The translations under genes were made by a program, and so were the position numbers. From the NCBI GenBank assembly GCA_003176075.1, contig PSRN01000001.1, positions 1 through 7,126 of the forward strand: a stretch of DNA of 7,126 nt, given 5' to 3'. The notes below the pieces were generated by a model. That model ran no database searches, had not been told where the DNA came from, and saw only the letters and a list, made by a program, of their open reading frames with translations. The stretch comes from Bdellovibrio sp. (GTDB lineage: Bacteria; Bdellovibrionota; Bdellovibrionia; Bdellovibrionales; Bdellovibrionaceae). This document shows, one piece after another, positions 1-4,257 of the stretch (position 1 is its first letter; every line of letters begins with the position of its first letter).

Positions 1-2
1 TT

Positions 3-1121
3 GGATCTGGCGGAACGATCGCCACGAACGGCACCGTGGTGGTGACCAACGGCACTGTCGTTGTCACGTGTAGCAATTGCGCCACCGCGCCGCCCACTGT
101 GGCTGTGGTCACTCCGCCGAGTGACAATCCCAATTTCCCGGTCGCCTACGTTTGCTCAACCATAAGATCCGCGATGTGGGGCAACTTGGCCACTGCCGCG
201 ACTGTGCAAGTGGATCTGATGGATCGCAATTTACATGACGCTTGCAGTTTTCAAAGTTCGACATTGAGTCAGTACATCCTGCAAAACAAGGCTTTCCCCA
301 GCCAGATCCTCGCCGACAACTGTCCGAATATCGCCGATGGATTCTACTATATGAACGTCCGGGACGCCGCGAGGACGCCGGCCACCACCTTGATCGCCGT
401 CCACATCGCACCCTTCGGCCAGTTGATCGAAAAAATGGGAACATGGCACTTGCTGGACCAGCAGATCGATTTCATCGCGGATGTGAACCCCATGAACATG
501 CATCAATTCACCTCGATCAAGTGCGACCTTATGGCTTCGCCCTTGATGGTCCACCTGCCCACGACTCCCGTGCCGAATGAGCACCTGCTGCTGACCCCTC
601 CGTCGCGAGGAATCCTCTTTGACATCCTCGGAGAATCACCCGAAAACGTCGACCGCTCGCCCAAGCGAATTTCGTGGAACCACAATCCGAACTATAAGTT
701 CATTGTCCTTCCCAACAAGAGTGGGCGGGTCGATGGCATTGACGAAATGTTCGGTGAGAACACCAAGGGTCCAGACGGTGAACTGGCGCTCAACGGTTAC
801 GACGCTCTTGCCAAGTATGACGGAATGTCGGCCGACGGGAAAACACGAATCGCCAAGGCCAAAGGGCGCATTGATATGAACGACCCCATCTACTACGAAT
901 TGCGACTGTGGGCCGATCTGAACGGCGACGGAGTGGCGCAGCCCGAGGAGCTCGTAACCTTAGGGTCGCAAGGAATCACTTCGATCGACCTGCACTTTGA
1001 CCCCAGCTACGGCGAACGGGATCGCTTCGGCAACCAAGCCCGTTACAAATCCGTGATCACCACGCTGGATGGACAAACGCATCTTCTCTTCGATCTTTGG
1101 TTCCGCTATCTCAACAAGTAG
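3..1121 (+). CDS. 5'-partial gene for a probable exported or surface protein with a C-terminal EF-hand calcium loop
   Basis: The frame is open from the first base, so the start lies upstream. The GTG at 36 has no Shine-Dalgarno and sits inside a repeat, so residues here are numbered from that codon only for reference. Residues before 20 are Thr/Val/Gly-rich, followed by a Cys- and Pro-containing middle part I cannot assign. The C-terminal third reads YKFIVLPN (220-227), GIDEMFG, NGYDALAKYD, YELRLWADLNGDG, QPEEL and LLFDLWFRY. I recall this motif series from uncharacterised proteins of Bdellovibrio-like bacteria. D294-L-N-G-D-G-V-A-Q-P-E-E305 matches a 12-residue EF-hand loop, with D1, N3, D5, G6, Q9 and E12 in place, so calcium binding is a reasonable inference. 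A second, upstream loop near 262-283 seems interrupted by an insertion. The molecular function is unknown. The stop codon TAG lies inside the first unit of a short repeat array. Confidence 0.75.
   Translation, partial: GSGGTIATNGTVVVTNGTVVVTCSNCATAPPTVAVVTPPSDNPNFPVAYVCSTIRSAMWGNLATAATVQVDLMDRNLHDACSFQSSTLSQYILQNKAFPSQILADNCPNIADGFYYMNVRDAARTPATTLIAVHIAPFGQLIEKMGTWHLLDQQIDFIADVNPMNMHQFTSIKCDLMASPLMVHLPTTPVPNEHLLLTPPSRGILFDILGESPENVDRSPKRISWNHNPNYKFIVLPNKSGRVDGIDEMFGENTKGPDGELALNGYDALAKYDGMSADGKTRIAKAKGRIDMNDPIYYELRLWADLNGDGVAQPEELVTLGSQGITSIDLHFDPSYGERDRFGNQARYKSVITTLDGQTHLLFDLWFRYLNK
24..65 (+). repeat. Two tandem 21-bp units encoding TNGTVVV twice
   Basis: Codons 24-44 and 45-65 both encode Thr-Asn-Gly-Thr-Val-Val-Val. 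The nucleotide copies have diverged mainly at third positions (GTG GTG GTG against GTC GTT GTC), so the peptide repeat is conserved better than the DNA. Because the gene is cut by the window edge, more units may lie upstream. A beta-strand-forming repeat is possible but not shown. Confidence 0.7.
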
Positions 1122-1263
1122 CCGCTACAACAAGTAGCCGGTATAAGGTGCCGGTCAACAAGTGACCGGCAAGCCACCGGAAGTGGACGCTCGTTCACCG
1201 GAAGTGGCCGGTAAGCGAGTGGCCGGCAAGTGATCGGTTAGTCATCGGCCAAGTCATCGGTCG
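1112..1263 (+). repeat. Degenerate array of short CCGG/TCGG-ending repeats overlapping the stop codon of the upstream gene
   Basis: CAACAAGTAGCCG occurs exactly at 1112-1124 and 1128-1140, and a related CAACAAGTGACCGG lies at 1156-1169. CACCGGAAGTGG occurs exactly at 1175-1186 and 1196-1207. Further units of the type AAGTGGCCGG, AAGTGATCGG, TAGTCATCGG and AAGTCATCGG continue to about 1263. Spacing varies from roughly 10 to 21 bp, so this is a decayed minisatellite-like array and not a CRISPR. The first unit includes the last codons and the stop of the upstream gene. Confidence 0.7.
1149..1171 (+). terminator. Possible 3'-end hairpin without a T-tract
   Basis: TGCCGGTCA (1149-1157) and TGACCGGCA (1163-1171) form a perfect 9-bp inverted repeat around the 5-nt loop ACAAG, 27 bases after the stop of the upstream gene. 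It has no following T-run, so it could stabilise the 3' end or act as a weak terminator. It also lies inside the repeat array and may simply be a by-product of it. Confidence 0.35.
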
Positions 1264-1673
1264 GACAGGGACAAACACTCTACTGTTTTCAGCGAAAAAG
1301 TCCCCTTTTGGAGGTAAGAGCACGCACTTTTGAGAGTTCTCGAGAGAACTCTGCCCGTACAGAATCTTGCGCGTACAGTGCTGTGATCGCTTTCAAAGGA
1401 GAACTTTTAAAACCTCTAAGGAGACATTTTCCCTGTTGCTATCGCTGGGACATGATCGCTGTATAGAAGATTTTTTCGATTTTCTTTGACATGATTTTCC
1501 GCGCTCCAAGAGGCGTTCGGGTGCGACGATCTTTAAGGTGAGAGACAAAAAACTTGGGTCATCCAAATAAAATTGCTTGGCGGCCGTTTGCGAGAGTTTC
1601 AATCGCGTTTCTTCTATCACACTCGATCACCGCGAAATCTGTGTGAAAAAACCCGTGATATATCCTTCTCACT
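1264..1673. other. Non-coding stretch with no recognised gene
   Basis: I see no supported gene on either strand here. The longest minus-strand frame (1393-1620) has no Shine-Dalgarno and resembles nothing I know. The region is more A/T-rich than the flanking genes and contains one clear hairpin (1333-1352), a short direct repeat CGTACAG (1356-1362 and 1372-1378), and scattered AAGGAG-like sites without convincing frames. It should contain the promoter of the HNH gene, but I found no well-spaced -35/-10 pair. Confidence 0.5.
1333..1352. repeat. Perfect 8-bp inverted repeat (hairpin or operator candidate)
   Basis: AGAGTTCT (1333-1340) and AGAACTCT (1345-1352) are exact reverse complements around a CGAG loop. 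No T-run follows on either strand, which argues against an intrinsic terminator. A protein-binding operator or RNA structure is possible; its distance of about 340 bp from the next start codon makes a direct role uncertain. Confidence 0.4.
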
Positions 1674-1680
1674 AGGAGGT
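1674..1680 (+). promoter_or_regulatory. Strong Shine-Dalgarno AGGAGGT that fixes the start of the HNH gene
   Basis: AGGAGGT lies 7 bases before the ATG at 1688, close to ideal spacing. An in-frame GTG at 1679 overlaps this site and so cannot be its start; the ATG at 1688 is the real one. Confidence 0.85.
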
Positions 1681-1687
1681 GCATTCA

Positions 1688-2296
1688 ATGTCACGAGCCA
1701 ATCTTTCTTCCAACCAAAATTCTCCCAGCCAAGTTTATCCCACTCCACTTTCCCCCGCCCAACTTAAGCTCCACGAACAGGCCGTCAAAGCTTGCGCCAG
1801 GCATCGTCTTCAGGAGACTGAAATTATTCACCTGCTGATGGACATTGAAACTGGTAAGATTCACCGGCTCTTAGGGTACTCGAGCTTATTTAATTATAGT
1901 GTTCAAGCTCTGGGCTTAAGTGAAGGCAATGCTTATGCCTTTATTGCAGTTGCAAGAAAATGCCGGGAGTGTGGGCCTTTGGCTCAAGCCGTTGATTGGC
2001 AAACTCTTTCCGTTTCCAAGGCGGCCCGTTTGGTTTCAGTTCTATCGTTGGAAAATGCCGAAGTGCTGGTGCAGTTTGCCGTCTGTCATTCTTCGCGTGA
2101 AATCGATAAGGAAGTGGCAAAGCTCAGACCCCGGAGCAAAGCCAATGACAGCTTGAAGCCACTGTCTGAAAAGTGGGAAAAGCTCAATTGCGAGCGTGGG
2201 CGGCGGCGCCGCCACGGGTGGCATTTCACCGGAAGTGTCAGCCATGCTCAAGCGGGCTCAGTCAGTGCTTTCATCAAAGCTTGGGCGGGCCGCTGA
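1688..2296 (+). CDS. N-terminal fragment of the HNH-family protein (202 aa, ends out of frame)
   Basis: Translation from the ATG at 1688 gives a helical domain with KLHEQAVKACARHRLQETEI, HRLLGYSSLFNYSVQALGLSEGNAYAFIAVAR and LSVSKAARLVSVL. The LGYSSLFNY and LSEGNAY segments resemble the N-terminal domain I associate with Bdellovibrio-type HNH proteins. After about residue 168 the frame runs through the palindrome as ERGRRRRHGW and stops at 2296 after about 30 residues that look unrelated to the family. This half looks more A/T-rich than the T2SS genes, which would fit a separate origin. A product from this frame alone would lack the nuclease domain. Confidence 0.6.
   Translation: MSRANLSSNQNSPSQVYPTPLSPAQLKLHEQAVKACARHRLQETEIIHLLMDIETGKIHRLLGYSSLFNYSVQALGLSEGNAYAFIAVARKCRECGPLAQAVDWQTLSVSKAARLVSVLSLENAEVLVQFAVCHSSREIDKEVAKLRPRSKANDSLKPLSEKWEKLNCERGRRRRHGWHFTGSVSHAQAGSVSAFIKAWAGR
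2192..2220 (-). repeat. F1 palindromic repeat, inverted copy inside the HNH gene
   Basis: The reverse complement of 2195-2220 matches 25 of 26 bases of the intergenic F1 copy at 3097-3122; the single difference is at the hairpin tip (G against T). On the + strand it folds as CGTGG, a bulged G, CGGC, loop GGC, GCCG, CCACG. In the intergenic copy the corresponding extra base is a bulged C on the other arm, as expected for an inverted copy. The HNH reading frame changes within this element. Confidence 0.8.
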
Positions 2297-2957
2297 TTTT
2301 AACGAGACGTTGTCAAATGCCCTTGGCGCTTATCTGGAAAAGAACGATCCGGTGATGAAGGCCCAGCGGGCCCAGAAACGACAGGAGGAAAAGGCTCGTG
2401 CAAAAGCTCAGGCTCAGGCTAAAGCTATGAGAGACGAGGCCGATTTGAAGCCAGCCGACTCGAAGAGATCGGATTCGGAACAATCGAGCTCGGAACGATC
2501 CAGCGCCGAGCAATTTGTCACTGGGCAATCCACCACGGAACTCTGTACGGGCAGAAAAATGACGAAAATCAGTCTCAATAGGGAAAGCAGTGCGCTGGGA
2601 GCAGACGCCGACCGCCGCGTAAGCAAGAAGAAGAAGAAGAAGAAGAAGAAGAGAGTTCCATTCACGGCGGCTGAAATGCATGCTGTGCACGCCAGAGATG
2701 GCGGACGGTGCACATTTGTCGACCCGGTCACCGGAAAGCGTTGCCAAAACGACAGATGGCTGCACTTTCACCACATTGTGGGAGTCGCGCAAGGGGGAGG
2801 GAATAATCCTGAAAACATAAGCAGCTTATGCGCAGCCCACCACGATCTCGTTCACCAGATGTGTTTTCCCCTGGATGATGGCGACCAGTCCCTTGGCCTG
2901 GGAGCTCAGCCAATTTCAACTGCAATTATGGCCCGTGAGAATCAGCCGGGAGTTTGA
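2196..2957 (+). CDS. C-terminal HNH nuclease fragment (up to 253 aa)
   Basis: Counting from the GTG at 2196, the fragment runs ISPEVSAMLKRAQSVL, ETLSNALGAYLEKNDP (37-52), a Lys/Ala/Gln-rich helix (54-80), a Ser/Glu pentapeptide repeat (89-108), nine lysines (144-152) and an HNH domain (about 155-222). Visible HNH residues are C172, C183, the H192-H193 pair in WLHFHHI, N207 in PENI, C212 and H215-H216, so the catalytic and metal-binding positions look intact. The GTG at 2196 has no ribosome-binding site and lies in the palindrome. The ATG at 2244 is preceded by GGAAG (2231-2235) at 8-nt spacing and could restart translation to give 237 residues. The tail after HHDLVHQ is not one I recognise. 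Confidence 0.6.
   Translation: MGGGAATGGISPEVSAMLKRAQSVLSSKLGRAADFNETLSNALGAYLEKNDPVMKAQRAQKRQEEKARAKAQAQAKAMRDEADLKPADSKRSDSEQSSSERSSAEQFVTGQSTTELCTGRKMTKISLNRESSALGADADRRVSKKKKKKKKKRVPFTAAEMHAVHARDGGRCTFVDPVTGKRCQNDRWLHFHHIVGVAQGGGNNPENISSLCAAHHDLVHQMCFPLDDGDQSLGLGAQPISTAIMARENQPGV
2460..2519 (+). repeat. Imperfect 15-bp repeats encoding SExSS-like pentapeptides
   Basis: Successive 15-base units encode SKRSD, SEQSS, SERSS and AEQFV. The two central units start TCGGAACAATC and TCGGAACGATC, showing recent DNA-level duplication. They lie in the charged linker between the helical region and the HNH domain, where length variation is usually tolerated. Confidence 0.6.
2625..2651 (+). repeat. (AAG)9 trinucleotide microsatellite encoding nine lysines
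   Basis: Nine uninterrupted AAG codons precede the HNH domain (SKKK...KRVPF). Being a triplet repeat, slippage would change the number of lysines but not the frame. A basic tract beside a nuclease domain could help DNA contact, but that is inference. Confidence 0.9.
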
Positions 2958-3021
2958 AATGGGGGTGCAGTATTTTTTCTCGACCAAAGACCATACGCAC
3001 GACGCCGCGAAAGACTTCCCC

Positions 3022-3054
3022 GACCCCGGACCGGGTCAAAGGCCGACTTTTTTT
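3022..3054 (+). terminator. Possible weak intrinsic terminator after the HNH gene
   Basis: GACCC (3022-3026) and GGGTC (3033-3037) form a short G/C-rich stem with loop CGGACC, followed after ten bases by seven Ts (3048-3054). The gap between stem and T-run is longer than usual, so efficiency is doubtful. It lies 65 bases after the HNH stop and would separate that gene from the T2SS operon. Confidence 0.35.
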
Positions 3055-3096
3055 CTGCCAGCTCACAAGATCATTTGTTAGTCTGATGACGAGCCA

Positions 3097-3122
3097 CACC
3101 CGTGGCGGCTCCGCCGCCCACG
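3097..3122 (+). repeat. F1 palindromic repeat, intact intergenic copy upstream of gspC
   Basis: CACCCGTGGCGGC (3097-3109) followed by TCCGCCGCCCACG (3110-3122). The arms CGTGG/CCACG and CGGC/GCCG pair around a TCC loop with one bulged C. This is the best-preserved copy and the reference for the family. No T-run follows, so it does not look like an intrinsic terminator. Confidence 0.8.
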
Positions 3123-3167
3123 CTACGAATGGCTGATGATATGCTGATATCTGTGCGAAAAATAAGG

Positions 3168-3189
3168 CAAGAAAGGATCCAAGAAAGGA
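3168..3189 (+). promoter_or_regulatory. Duplicated CAAGAAAGGA with two Shine-Dalgarno-like sites before gspC
   Basis: CAAGAAAGGA occurs at 3168-3177 and again at 3180-3189, a 12-bp tandem duplication. The AAGGA of the second copy ends only 3 bases before the gspC ATG and that of the first ends 15 bases before it, so neither has ideal 5-9 nt spacing. Initiation may therefore be moderate. Confidence 0.55.
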
Positions 3190-3192
3190 CCT

Positions 3193-4143
3193 ATGTCCGT
3201 TGATGCGGTGACCTCCACTTCAACTGCCTTTCGACCTCGCCGATTTGCGGGTGCCCCCTTGGGCTGGGATCGGTTTTATCCCTGGGCCATAGTGGTTCTG
3301 CTCGCTTACTCGACCGCCGATCTAGTGATCATCAAGTACCGTCATCTCATGCTCCCGACGGAGGCTCCACCGCCGCGCCCCCAACACGTGGCCGCGCCCA
3401 ATGTGATTGATTCGAGCCTCTACAAGCCGATTCTGGACAAAAACATCTTCGCGGCGGACGGAAAAATTCCGCCAGCCTTGGTTTCCAAGGATCAAGAGAC
3501 CACAAAGGGAGGCGAGGAGATTCCCATTCCTTCCAACTTACCGCTCAATTTGATTGGTACGCTGGTCCACTCCAATCCGGAAAAATCCATTGCCACCATC
3601 GAAGTCAAGCCGAAGAACACGACCATCGCGATCCGCGTCGGCAAGGAAATTGAAGGGATGGCCAAACTGATTAAGGTGGAGCGGAATCGGGCCATCATTC
3701 GCAATCTCAACAACAATCGCCTTGAATTTATTGAAATGAAGTCCCTTTCAAAACTGAGTTTTCAAACGAGCAAATCGGTGGTGCCAACGGTGGGATCTTC
3801 AGTCGTGCGCCAGCCGGCGCCCGGCAAGTTTGAAATCAATCGAGCCGATGTCTTGAAATACACCGCCGATATGGCTTCGCTGCTGCAGCAGGCGGCGATG
3901 CAACCGGTTCACAATTCACAAGGTGAAATTGATGGATACCGCTTTATCGCGATACAACCCAACAGCGTTTTTGTGCAACTGGGAATGCAAGCGGGAGACG
4001 TCCTTCGCACGGTGAACGGCGAAAAGGTGGACAGTCCGGCGAAAGCCATGGAACTCTACAATGCTTTGAAGAACTCGCCCACCATTAAGGTCGGCATGTC
4101 ACGCGACGGTCATGATATGGAGCAGGAATATAACGTGAAGTGA
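3193..4143 (+). CDS. gspC: Type II secretion system inner-membrane protein GspC
   Basis: GspC connects the inner-membrane platform of the type II secretion system to the secretin GspD across the periplasm. The 316-residue product has a short cytoplasmic N terminus, one membrane segment (about 31-48, starting WAIVVLLAYS), a Pro-rich periplasmic linker (56-65), a homology-region domain (about 76-185, with YKPILDKNIF, LNLIGTLV, IRVGKEI and RAIIRNLNNNRLEFIEM) and a C-terminal PDZ domain (about 245-315, with YRFIAIQPNSVFVQLGMQAGDVLRTVNG). This is the PDZ form of GspC, not the coiled-coil form. Family knowledge assigns secretin binding to the homology region and substrate or assembly contacts to the PDZ domain. 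The ATG at 3193 has duplicated, poorly spaced Shine-Dalgarno sites upstream. gspD follows after 114 bp, much longer than the 4-bp gspD-gspE gap, because the space holds palindromic repeats. The identification is firm from the domain order and neighbours. Confidence 0.92.
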   Translation: MSVDAVTSTSTAFRPRRFAGAPLGWDRFYPWAIVVLLAYSTADLVIIKYRHLMLPTEAPPPRPQHVAAPNVIDSSLYKPILDKNIFAADGKIPPALVSKDQETTKGGEEIPIPSNLPLNLIGTLVHSNPEKSIATIEVKPKNTTIAIRVGKEIEGMAKLIKVERNRAIIRNLNNNRLEFIEMKSLSKLSFQTSKSVVPTVGSSVVRQPAPGKFEINRADVLKYTADMASLLQQAAMQPVHNSQGEIDGYRFIAIQPNSVFVQLGMQAGDVLRTVNGEKVDSPAKAMELYNALKNSPTIKVGMSRDGHDMEQEYNVK

Positions 4144-4147
4144 TACT

Positions 4148-4169
4148 CGTGGCGGCTCCGCCACACACG
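4148..4169 (+). repeat. F1 palindromic repeat, copy A between gspC and gspD
   Basis: CGTGGCGGCTCCGCC followed by ACACACG differs from the 22-bp core at 3101-3122 at only two positions, both in the right arm. The inner stem GTGGCG/CGCCAC is intact. It starts 4 bases after the gspC stop codon, so it would form a hairpin at the very 3' end of the gspC message. Confidence 0.75.
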
Positions 4170-4177
4170 ACAACACC

Positions 4178-4231
4178 CGTGGCGGCGTCTGCGGAGGTGC
4201 CGAAGGCACCGACTTGGCTCTGCTGCCCACG
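4178..4231 (+). repeat. F1 palindromic repeat, copy B, interrupted by an F2 element
   Basis: The left arm CGTGGCGGC is at 4178-4186 (with the typical CACC before it) and the right arm TCTGCTGCCCACG at 4219-4231. Joined together they match the 22-bp core at 3101-3122 except for two C-to-T changes. The 32 bases between them (4187-4218) are an inverted F2 copy plus one base, so one palindrome appears inserted at the loop of another. Confidence 0.7.
4187..4217 (-). repeat. F2 palindromic repeat, inverted copy upstream of gspD
   Basis: Its reverse complement matches 29 of 31 bases of the coding copy at 4286-4316. The hairpin is GGTGCC (4196-4201), loop GAA, GGCACC (4205-4210). The two differences are the two partners of one base pair, C-G here and T-A in the coding copy, so pairing is kept. 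It lies within F1 copy B. Confidence 0.8.
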
Positions 4232-4245
4232 GTAACTGACGGCAA

Positions 4246-4253
4246 AAGGAAGG
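4246..4253 (+). promoter_or_regulatory. Shine-Dalgarno AAGGAAGG for gspD
   Basis: AAGGAAGG with AGGA ending 7 bases before the ATG at 4258 supports that start over the later in-frame GTG at 4294 or ATG at 4357, which have no ribosome-binding site. The choice matters because it places both F2 repeats inside the translated region. The site lies in the loop between two inverted F2 copies. Confidence 0.75.
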
Positions 4254-4257
4254 CCCG

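Larger units (their letters stand above)
1688..2957 (+). pseudogene. HNH-endonuclease-family gene broken by a frameshift at a palindromic repeat
   Basis: The region reads as one ancestral gene: an N-terminal helical domain in one frame (1688 to about 2191) and an HNH nuclease domain in the next frame (about 2220 to 2957). The change corresponds to a net gain of 1 mod 3 bases. Removing 2192-2219 (28 bp) joins ...KLNC to GISPEVSAMLKR... in a single frame, and this interval is a copy of a dispersed palindrome. Deleting one G from the GGG at 2198-2200 would also restore the frame and give ERGGGAATGGISPEV. I recall similar architecture (helical N-terminal part, LxxALxAYLEKNDP region, Lys/Ala-rich linker, C-terminal HNH) in multi-copy HNH proteins of Bdellovibrio-like bacteria; their role is not established. 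Alternatives are a sequencing error in the GC-rich hairpin, two separately translated proteins, or recoding. Confidence is high for the frame change and moderate for true inactivation. Confidence 0.75.

Noticed and set aside
36..1121. GTG at 36 as the true start of the first gene
   Set aside because: The frame is open to the window edge, no ribosome-binding site precedes it, and the codon lies inside a heptapeptide repeat whose first residues are upstream.
1486..1514. TTGACA at 1486-1491 as a -35 box for the HNH gene
   Set aside because: No acceptable -10 hexamer at 16-18 bp spacing (the sequence there is AAGAGGCG-like), and it lies about 200 bp before the start codon.
1393..1620. 75-residue minus-strand frame in the intergenic stretch
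   Set aside because: No Shine-Dalgarno, no recognisable domain and an unremarkable composition; likely a chance frame.
2190..2210. Programmed +1 ribosomal frameshift joining the two HNH halves
   Set aside because: There is no recognisable slippery codon with a rare codon or stop at the shift point, and a repeat insertion explains the frame change more simply. Not fully excluded.
2313..2792. Minus-strand frames with a poly-Leu or poly-Phe run that look like a membrane segment
   Set aside because: The run is only the reverse reading of the (AAG)9 tract; the + strand frame has a clear HNH domain.
3101..3122. F1 copies as intrinsic terminators
   Set aside because: None of the four copies is followed by a T-run, and one is inside a gene and two are within an operon.
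2875..3136. Small + strand frames after the HNH gene (2875-3081 and 2954-3136)
   Set aside because: They overlap the HNH stop region, lack ribosome-binding sites and run through the terminator-like stem and the F1 palindrome; no known product.
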